NCBI GenBank assembly: GCA_034435375.1
Contig: DAOTXR010000048.1
Coordinates: forward strand, 186,001 to 250,000
Length of the DNA stretch: 64,000 nucleotides
Direction: 5' to 3'
Origin: DAOTXR01 sp034435375
Lineage (GTDB): Bacteria; Chloroflexota; Anaerolineae; Aggregatilineales; UBA3940
Shown: piece by piece, positions 57,786-64,000 of the stretch
Position numbering within the stretch: position 1 is the stretch's first letter
How the letters are laid out: each line of letters starts with the position of its first letter
The notes under the pieces: model-generated
What the model saw: the letters and a program-made list of their open reading frames with translations, nothing else
Database searches by the model: none
Told to the model about the DNA's origin: nothing
Translations under genes and position numbers: made by a program

Positions 57786-58963
57786 CAACGTCTCTCCGCA
57801 TGACGCAGAAGCAATGCCTCAAACTCGTCTGTGATCGTCTCCCAGTCGCAGTGGGCTTCAACAAAGGCGCGTGCTTGGTGGCCCAGCTCAGCCGCGCGGT
57901 CACAGATAGCCAGTGCAGCCTCGACCTGACGTGGGGCTTCAGCGTAGACAACCCCGTGATCTTCGCCTACATCACGACGCACTCCTGGCAGAGGCGCGGC
58001 GATCACCGGCTTGCCACCCGCCATGTACTCGTAAAGCTTAATGGGCACAATGTGTTCAGTTGCCGGCACCGTATGAAAGGGCAGTAGGCATACATCAGCC
58101 GCAGAAAGCAGGGCGGGAATGCGGTCGTAGGGTACTCGCCCAGTGAGGATCAGGCGGCTGCCTAGCTCCGAGTCGCGCATGGCCTGTAGCGTCTCGTAAT
58201 CGTCGCCGTCGCCGACAACCAAAAGCCTGACCTCCGACGGGGCACGGCGCAGCGACTCCGCGACCTCACGCACGCCGGAGAAACTGTAGATCCAGCCCAT
58301 GAAGAATAAGACCACATCGTCCGGAGCAATGTTCATCTCAGCCCGCACAGTCTCGTTGCGCGGCTCAGGAATGAAACGGCGCAGGTCCACACCAGTGCGT
58401 AGAACACATGTATGCGCAGAGTCGGCCCCCATGCGGACGGCATAGTCACGTAGGTGTTCGTTGATCAGAATCACCTCATCTGCGGCGCGGAAAAGCCACC
58501 GTTCGACGGTATGAGCTACAGGGCGCAAGACGCCAACTGGCACAATCGCATGGAGGGCGTCGATCACGTGGAAGATATAAGGGATGCCATGCTGCCGGGC
58601 CAGCCTGAGTGCCGCCAAACCGGTGCTAAGCGCATAGGAGACAATTAAATCGGGGCGCGTCTCGCGGATCAGCGATGACAGCGTTGCATAGTGCGAAATC
58701 ACGGAGGAAAGCCGAGCCACTATGCGCAGGCTAAGCGTTCCTGGCGTGATCAATCGGATGCGAGCGCCGTCGTAGATGCGTGCAGCATTAGCTTGCTCAA
58801 GGCGAGGGACATAGATCGGTTCACGCGGCCAGTGCGGACGCAAGATCGGATAGTCTAGGACAGTAATTGCATGACCGCGCAGCGAGAGCCGCTCGAAGAG
58901 ATGGTGCTGCTGATGCGGCCCACGCCTGCACCAGTCGGTCTCCTGCACAACGGTGATGTGCAT
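57785..58963 (-). CDS. GT4-family glycosyltransferase (second)
   Basis: 392 residues from ATG 58963 (GAGGTT upstream; the longer frame to 59080 runs into the neighbouring gene). GT-B fold: MHITVVQETDWCRRGPHQQH, LIVSYALSTGLAALRL, HVIDALHAIVPVG, and in the C-half LTGRVPYDRIPALLSAADVC followed by KLYEYMAGGKPVIA with the conserved Glu pair. The N-terminal part resembles glycosyltransferases of the WbuB type. Start 4 bases after the stop of the membrane gene upstream. Confidence 0.88.
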   Translation of the reverse strand: MHITVVQETDWCRRGPHQQHHLFERLSLRGHAITVLDYPILRPHWPREPIYVPRLEQANAARIYDGARIRLITPGTLSLRIVARLSSVISHYATLSSLIRETRPDLIVSYALSTGLAALRLARQHGIPYIFHVIDALHAIVPVGVLRPVAHTVERWLFRAADEVILINEHLRDYAVRMGADSAHTCVLRTGVDLRRFIPEPRNETVRAEMNIAPDDVVLFFMGWIYSFSGVREVAESLRRAPSEVRLLVVGDGDDYETLQAMRDSELGSRLILTGRVPYDRIPALLSAADVCLLPFHTVPATEHIVPIKLYEYMAGGKPVIAAPLPGVRRDVGEDHGVVYAEAPRQVEAALAICDRAAELGHQARAFVEAHCDWETITDEFEALLLRHAERR

Positions 58964-58967
58964 AACC

Positions 58968-60884
58968 TCAAGGACCTTCAGGATGAGTGGCTCGATAGGC
59001 TTCGTACTCTTCAAGGGTCGGCAGGGTGGTCCGCAGGACGCGCACGACTCGCACCCCTTCACTCTCGTACACCGTCTCAAAGATCAGCGGATCGAAGGCG
59101 TGCTGATAAAACTCGCTTGTCTCCCAGCCAAGCCGCCCATCGGCATAGACGCTGTAAAATGCTGAGACGAAGAACAAATAGTCGTATCCTTCCAACTCCT
59201 CCAGCCGGGTGGGGTACATCACCTCGATCTCAAACTGATCGCCCAGGTAGTAAACCATGCGTGCGTCCATCACAGCCAGCCGATCGGTAGCCGGATCGAG
59301 GTTGTAGCGCGCATAAAGCACCAGGTCGTACATCGATCCTTTGGCGCGGAGCAGCCGTTCGTCGTCCGGGGCGAACGGCTGGGTAACTGTCCAGTAGACA
59401 CTACCTATTCGCTCGCTTGTGCCGATGGCCAGCAGACCCAGCAGAAGCAACACGCCGCCAATTTGCCATGCCGTGTGGGGCAAGCGAACGTGTCTACCCA
59501 CCTGCGTGATCATCCAAGCCAACGGGCGGGCTGCCCACATTGCCATGAGTGGAAGGATCAGCAGCAAGAAACGAGGATCGAAAGAGAAGCGTGTCCACCA
59601 TGCCAGCCAATAGGGGATGATTGCAACTGCCAAGGCAAGGTCAGTAGGCAGTCCGGTCGGGTCGTCACGCAAAGCACGCCATCCCTGCCAGACGGCGCGC
59701 CCTAGTCCGAGGGGCCACCCCACGGCGTAGAGCGGAGCAAGGGCCAAGCCGAACTCTCTCACCGAGGTCAATGGCGGGACAAGGCCCAGCCAGCCGATCC
59801 CTGGCCCTAACAAGTGATACAACCCTGCAATGGGCACGACGTTTGTCCAGCCCCCTAAGACATAGTTGCGCACGTACCAGGGTGCGGAGAGCAGGAGGGC
59901 GGGGAGGAGTATCCCCGCCAGACCACTAACCGCACGTTGCCAGCGTGCCGGGAACGACATGCCTCTGGTGGATAGGGACCACAACAGGGGAATAGCTGCC
60001 AGGCTGATGAGCCAAGTCATGGCTGACTGCTTCGTCAACAGCGCGACACCCAACAAAATGCCGGCCAGAACTCCGTCGCGTAGCTGGCCTGAATCCCGCC
60101 AACGCAGGGAGTAAAGAGTTGCCAGGGTCAGCGGGAAGGCGGTTGGAATATCGATGTACGCTATCGTCGCATTCTTGACAAACATCGGTGTCAGGGCGAC
60201 GATGGCCGCCGCCAGCGATCCAAACCTGCGCCCTGCGGCATAGCTGCCAAGCAGGTAAGTAGCCCCTACGGTACCAATGGCCATGAGCGACACACAAAAC
60301 TGAGCAAGGTGCTCGTTGGGTTGGCCCGCCGCAAACCACGTTACGACGAATGTCAGAGGAACCAGGGGTGGGTACCCCGATATTGTATCGGGTATACGGT
60401 GGTCAGCGTATATGGCCTGGGCCTGCAACCCGTAGCGGGTCAGTGTGTCATCACCCACAAAGGGATAGTACAGTGCGCTGACTGCGATCACTGCCGAGAC
60501 ACCGATCACCGCCCATAAACACAGTGCGTCTATATCCAGCCGGGCGAGTCTTTTCCACTGGACAAGCCAATAGCGATACCACCGTCTTGGCGAGATCCAC
60601 CGGTGATTGAGCAGAAGCCCTGCTCCCCAACCAACTGCTACGATAGCCAGTGCTGTCAGGGGGGTCAGCCGGCGGCCCGGCAGCAGCCCAGCCCACATGA
60701 GGATCAATGCCAGGCCGCCAGTACTCAGGCAGAAAGCCGTGAGTGCGATCTGAAGAGGGCCAGCATTGGCTTCTCGGCGGTTCAACAGATGATCCACCAG
60801 AGGCCAAAGAGACAGACACCCAAGCGGAATCAGGACCAGCGCCAGTGGGGAGAACATCGCCACCGATCCCTGGAGGGTACGCAT
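58968..60884 (-). CDS. GT39/ArnT-like membrane glycosyltransferase
   Basis: 638 residues, about 13 helices. The first periplasmic loop has FVGDDTLTRYGLQAQ, an acidic pair typical of the catalytic loop of lipid-linked sugar transferases of the GT-C type. A short soluble tail (about 530-638) follows. It may move sugars from polyprenyl phosphate onto a surface glycan or protein. The ATG directly follows the stop of the dehydrogenase gene (TAGATG); a later ATG at 60857 is also possible. Confidence 0.8.
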   Translation of the reverse strand: MRTLQGSVAMFSPLALVLIPLGCLSLWPLVDHLLNRREANAGPLQIALTAFCLSTGGLALILMWAGLLPGRRLTPLTALAIVAVGWGAGLLLNHRWISPRRWYRYWLVQWKRLARLDIDALCLWAVIGVSAVIAVSALYYPFVGDDTLTRYGLQAQAIYADHRIPDTISGYPPLVPLTFVVTWFAAGQPNEHLAQFCVSLMAIGTVGATYLLGSYAAGRRFGSLAAAIVALTPMFVKNATIAYIDIPTAFPLTLATLYSLRWRDSGQLRDGVLAGILLGVALLTKQSAMTWLISLAAIPLLWSLSTRGMSFPARWQRAVSGLAGILLPALLLSAPWYVRNYVLGGWTNVVPIAGLYHLLGPGIGWLGLVPPLTSVREFGLALAPLYAVGWPLGLGRAVWQGWRALRDDPTGLPTDLALAVAIIPYWLAWWTRFSFDPRFLLLILPLMAMWAARPLAWMITQVGRHVRLPHTAWQIGGVLLLLGLLAIGTSERIGSVYWTVTQPFAPDDERLLRAKGSMYDLVLYARYNLDPATDRLAVMDARMVYYLGDQFEIEVMYPTRLEELEGYDYLFFVSAFYSVYADGRLGWETSEFYQHAFDPLIFETVYESEGVRVVRVLRTTLPTLEEYEAYRATHPEGP

Positions 60885-62096
60885 CTACTGGTAACGTACA
60901 ATGATAGGCGTGCGCATGGCCCCTTCGACCTTCTCGCGGTCGCGCTCCAGTTCCTCGATGACCACGTCGTGTGGGATCAGGATGGCCAGCATATCTGCGC
61001 CCTGGCAAACCTCAACCAGCGAAGTGTACTCCATGCCTTTGACCAAAGGATCATAGTTGACTACATGATAGCCATCTTCATGCAGAAGCCTGACGATCTC
61101 CAGCGCAGGGCTTTCGCGCACATCTTCGACATTTGGCTTGTAAGCCGCACCAATTGCCACTATCTTTGGCTTGGTGAGATCCCGCACGGCGCGTCGGATT
61201 TGGGCAGCGATCTTGTGCGGCATCTCGTCGTTGATCAGACGCGAGGTGAAAATCAAGCGCGAGTTGGCAGGGTCTACCTCTTTGATAAACCAGGGGTCAA
61301 TCGGTAGACAGTGGCCTCCGACGCCGATCCCAGGCATCAGGATGTTCACGCGGGGATGCTTGTTGGCCAGCATGATGGCCTTGCGACCATCGACCCCCAG
61401 CGTCTCGGCTACGGCATTGAACTCGTTGGACAACGCAATATTGACGTCACGGTAGGTGTTCTCCATGAGCTTAACCAGCTCAGCCGTGACATCATCAGTC
61501 CTGTACAGTTGGCCTTTAACGAAACTGGCATAGACCTCAGCAGCCATGTCGCATGTGACATCGTTGATTCCGCCAATGATCCGATCGTTGTGGACAATCT
61601 CGTAGAAAATGTCGCCCGGCAGAATGCGCTCTGGACAGTGTGCAACGAAGATCGTCTCACCCACCTTGAGGCCCGTCGCCTTTTCAATCACCGGCGTGAC
61701 CCGCTCTCGACAGGTCAGTGGGGGCACTGTCGACTCGATAATCACCAGGTTGCCGGGGCGCAAGAAGGGAAGCAGGCTCTCAATGGCGCTGTCCACGTAG
61801 GACATATCGGCTACTTTCTTGCGGTGGTCTAGGGGGGTCGGCACGGCGATGATGAAAACATCCCCCTCGCATGGCGTGGATTGGGCACGCAGGTTGGCTT
61901 TCACCTGGGGATCATCCATGAGGTGCTGGAGTTCTTCCTCACGAATATGCATCACGCCTTCGTTGATGGCCCGCACGATGTTCTCGTTGATGTCAACGCC
62001 GACTACATCATGGCCTGCCTTGGCGAGCAGCAGCGCTGCAGGAAGACCCACGTAGCCGGTGCCAACGACAACAATAGTCTTACGCTTCATTGCCAC
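60885..62096 (-). CDS. UDP-N-acetyl-D-mannosamine dehydrogenase-like (WecC)
   Basis: 403 residues. N-terminal NAD site VVGTGYVGLPAALLLAKAG, the ESTVPP segment, catalytic Cys in GIGVGGHCLPIDPWF, and the C-terminal AAYKPNVEDVRESP. The P-I-D-P-W-F wording places it with WecC-type enzymes, which oxidise UDP-ManNAc to UDP-ManNAcA, rather than UDP-glucose dehydrogenase; the substrate is therefore likely but not proven. Start GTG 62096 with AAAGAGG upstream; an ATG lies two codons later. It overlaps the epimerase gene. Confidence 0.88.
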   Translation of the reverse strand: MAMKRKTIVVVGTGYVGLPAALLLAKAGHDVVGVDINENIVRAINEGVMHIREEELQHLMDDPQVKANLRAQSTPCEGDVFIIAVPTPLDHRKKVADMSYVDSAIESLLPFLRPGNLVIIESTVPPLTCRERVTPVIEKATGLKVGETIFVAHCPERILPGDIFYEIVHNDRIIGGINDVTCDMAAEVYASFVKGQLYRTDDVTAELVKLMENTYRDVNIALSNEFNAVAETLGVDGRKAIMLANKHPRVNILMPGIGVGGHCLPIDPWFIKEVDPANSRLIFTSRLINDEMPHKIAAQIRRAVRDLTKPKIVAIGAAYKPNVEDVRESPALEIVRLLHEDGYHVVNYDPLVKGMEYTSLVEVCQGADMLAILIPHDVVIEELERDREKVEGAMRTPIIVRYQ

Positions 62097-63003
62097 GTCC
62101 GTATACCTCTTTCTGCCATTCGATAGTCAGGGGAATCCCTTGCTCCAGGGTCACTGTGCACTGGAGTCCTAGGTCGCGCTTGGCTTTGGAGTTATCCGCG
62201 CGTTTGTTGCGCGTGTTGTGCTTTTCAAACTCGACATACTCCACCCGTCGATCATCTTTGCCCAGGTAAGCCAGGATCATATCCGACAGGGTTTTAATGT
62301 CGTGATACTCGTCGCCAGCGATGTTGTAAACCTCGCCCGGCTTGAAATTTTCACTGATATTGGCAATCGTCCGCACAGCATCGTCTATGTATGTCGATGT
62401 GCGGTGATGGTCCAGGTAGACTGTGTACGGCATATCGTGCAGCGCATGATAGACAAACTTGCAGATCACGCTGCGGTATTCGGAATAAGGTTCGCCTGGT
62501 CCGTAGGTGTTGAACAGGCGTATCCGAACGCTTTCGGTTCCGAAACATTCCGCCGAATTCATGATCTGCATCTCGCTCACCCATTTGGAGATGGCGTAGT
62601 CGTTGAGTTGGCGGATAGGATGCCTGTCCAGAACATCTTCTGCCATCAGACCTTCCCAGTCGCCATAGACCTCAGAACTGCTGGCAAAGACCATACGAAA
62701 GCCAAACCTCTCCTGACAGCGAATGACGTTTTTGGTGCCGATGGCATTGCTGTGCCACATCGTCTCGTAGAAGTCTTCGCCGTTCCAGCGGCCAAATTCG
62801 GCTGCTAGGTGGTACACCAGGTCGAAAGGGTGAGACTCAAAGACCCGCTCAAGCTGGCGATAGATGCCCACATCACAACGCACATAGTTCGGGCCAGGCG
62901 CGTGCACACGGTCTAACGACCAGACCTCATGTCCCCGCCCTCTCAACTCACGCACTAACGGAGCTCCTACTGCTCCCTCTCCACCAGTGACGAGAATGCG
63001 CAT
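62080..63003 (-). CDS. NAD-dependent sugar-nucleotide epimerase/dehydratase
   Basis: 307 residues from ATG 63003; TTG 63033 gives a longer frame. Extended SDR: MRILVTGGEGAVGAPLV carries the G-x2-G-x2-G NAD site, SSSEVYGD the Ser, and YAISKW the Tyr-x3-Lys pair. C-terminal LGLQCTVTLEQGI-type end. Close in pattern to UDP-glucose 4-epimerase and related enzymes. It lies just upstream of the WecC-like gene and likely supplies sugar nucleotides for the same glycan. Confidence 0.87.
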   Translation of the reverse strand: MRILVTGGEGAVGAPLVRELRGRGHEVWSLDRVHAPGPNYVRCDVGIYRQLERVFESHPFDLVYHLAAEFGRWNGEDFYETMWHSNAIGTKNVIRCQERFGFRMVFASSSEVYGDWEGLMAEDVLDRHPIRQLNDYAISKWVSEMQIMNSAECFGTESVRIRLFNTYGPGEPYSEYRSVICKFVYHALHDMPYTVYLDHHRTSTYIDDAVRTIANISENFKPGEVYNIAGDEYHDIKTLSDMILAYLGKDDRRVEYVEFEKHNTRNKRADNSKAKRDLGLQCTVTLEQGIPLTIEWQKEVYGRGNEA

Positions 63004-63042
63004 AGGTTCTTGTTTGTAACCCCTATCAGACAATTTGCGCTA

Positions 63043-64000
63043 TCAGTCGCGATAGACAGATGCCCATCTACTTTGCAATCGGTCCCGCAGCCAAGACCCT
63101 GTCCATCCGACTGCATAAGTGCCAGCGATGAGAAACATTGGAACCGTAGGCATGCCAAAACGTATGGGGTCCTGTCGGAAATTGAATGCAGTCAACATGG
63201 GAAGGAGATAGGCCAGCGGAGCTGCGATCAGCAGTGCACACACTCGCCATCCTCGTTGTCGCCACAGCATAATCGATGCATATGCCCCGGCGGCCAGCAC
63301 CAACGCCAGCAGGGCCAGAAGCCATGGCCTACGCTCGGCGAAATATTCTATCATCCCCATAAAGTGGCGTGGGTCGAAGGGCAGGTTCGTCAGGATGTTC
63401 ACAAGAGGGCGGCGGGTTGTGCCTCCCCATGCGCCTATATCCCCATACGAGATATAGCCGGTCGTCACAGGTAGCCCAAAGACGGTCAGATTGTACCACG
63501 CCTGAGGGGCGTAAGTAAGCAGCCCTGCACCGCAGGCGGCAAACAGCGCGCGCCAGCCGTGGGCGATCAGGATGTATAAGAGCATGAATGCCACCATCGT
63601 TGCGACGTGAACACGAAACACCACGGCCAGGCTCATCGCAGCTCCTGCCCCTGCCATCCATTCGAAGGATGCCTCGCCTCGTTTGTCGGAGACTCTAGCT
63701 AGGCAAAAGAGGGCTAGCAGGAGGAAGAATGTAGCGGGACCATCAGATAGGCTGTTTAGCCAACCGACTCTGGGCACCGCCGCGCTGCGCAGGATGACGG
63801 GGTCAGGATGCCAGAAGAAACTGAAGTAGGTGATCAGCGGCAGGCAAGCCCACACCGCCGCTGCCCAGATTGCTATCTTTGGGCTGCCAGTCAGACGGCG
63901 TGCTGCGCCGCCTACCAGCAGGACAGAAATGCCGCCCAGCAGGAAGCCATGGATCACCACCAGAGGTGTGATGAACTCAAGAATGTTGGCAGGTCTGAGC
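63043..64000 (-). CDS. Partial GT39-like multi-pass membrane protein (5' end outside window)
   Basis: The frame is open through the right edge of the window on the minus strand, without a start codon of good quality after the edge; a GTG at 63960 is inside a continuing hydrophobic stretch (LRPANILEFITPL before it). At least 319 residues with seven or eight hydrophobic segments are visible. The wording WHPDPVILRSAAVPRVGWLN and the soluble tail fit polytopic glycosyltransferase-like proteins. It precedes the epimerase gene in the glycan cluster. Confidence 0.75.
   Translation of the reverse strand, partial: LRPANILEFITPLVVIHGFLLGGISVLLVGGAARRLTGSPKIAIWAAAVWACLPLITYFSFFWHPDPVILRSAAVPRVGWLNSLSDGPATFFLLLALFCLARVSDKRGEASFEWMAGAGAAMSLAVVFRVHVATMVAFMLLYILIAHGWRALFAACGAGLLTYAPQAWYNLTVFGLPVTTGYISYGDIGAWGGTTRRPLVNILTNLPFDPRHFMGMIEYFAERRPWLLALLALVLAAGAYASIMLWRQRGWRVCALLIAAPLAYLLPMLTAFNFRQDPIRFGMPTVPMFLIAGTYAVGWTGSWLRDRLQSRWASVYRD

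Overview
The window looks like chromosomal DNA of a Chloroflexota bacterium, most likely Anaerolineae-like. This is inferred from gene content and protein style, not from a marker gene: membrane-anchored Ser/Thr kinases with Thr/Pro-rich stalks, TolB-like propellers and LysM proteins with the same stalk style, a T-box ahead of leuS, a ba3-type oxidase operon, and long acidic proteins studded with Pro-x-Trp-Leu motifs. I see no transposase, integrase, phage gene or CRISPR array, and base composition looks even throughout.

Region by region. 1-5705 (+): the tail of an unknown gene, a small unknown gene, an anchored phospholipase-D-like protein, a HerA-like ATPase and lipoyl synthase LipA. 5677-8285 (-): an operon of HD phosphohydrolase, Na/Pi-cotransporter-like protein and tandem UspA. 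8420-13449 (+): a lipoprotein, an NB-ARC/TPR protein and PurB. 13682-13754: tRNA-Ala(CGC) with its own promoter and a terminator. 13944-20795 (-): a LacI regulator and a four-gene hydrolase/methyltransferase operon (C45 peptidase, S9 peptidase, MttB-like, creatininase-like). 20964-28647 (+): a Ser/Thr kinase with a TolB propeller, a LysM/peptidase-MA protein, a small gene, a 952-residue glycosidase-like protein carrying an LPxWL array, and a DUF952 protein. 28690-33941: a CinA/adenylyltransferase fusion, RidA, MurJ (+), a DUF212 protein and XseB/XseA. 34062-37577 (+): a TPR protein with 22 WL motifs. 37806-43087 (+): an Rrf2 regulator, SCO1, a SCO1 copy lacking its copper ligands, oxidase subunits IIA (55 residues) and II, CtaB and oxidase subunit I. 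43264-51081: a second Ser/Thr kinase, an EamA transporter, a small zinc-ribbon protein ending in LPPWL, a degenerate GGDEF protein and a P-type Ca-like ATPase. 51149-54599 (+): promoter, T-box leader, cupin, a short Leu-rich ORF and LeuS. 54651-64000 (-): a surface-glycan cluster of two GT4 glycosyltransferases, three membrane proteins of GT39 or related type, a WecC-like UDP-ManNAc dehydrogenase and a sugar-nucleotide epimerase.

Most noteworthy are the Pro-x-Trp-Leu motif arrays shared by three unlinked genes, together with a conserved C-terminal domain that also exists as a neighbouring stand-alone gene. Others are a ligand-less SCO1 paralogue, a candidate short RNA with a promoter and terminator at 47202-47278, a 17-bp perfect dyad centred about 61 bases upstream of a predicted start, and a possible three-way-junction RNA leader. 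Starts were chosen from Shine-Dalgarno and promoter evidence and are often shorter than the longest open frame. Functions are from reading motifs only; no search was run.
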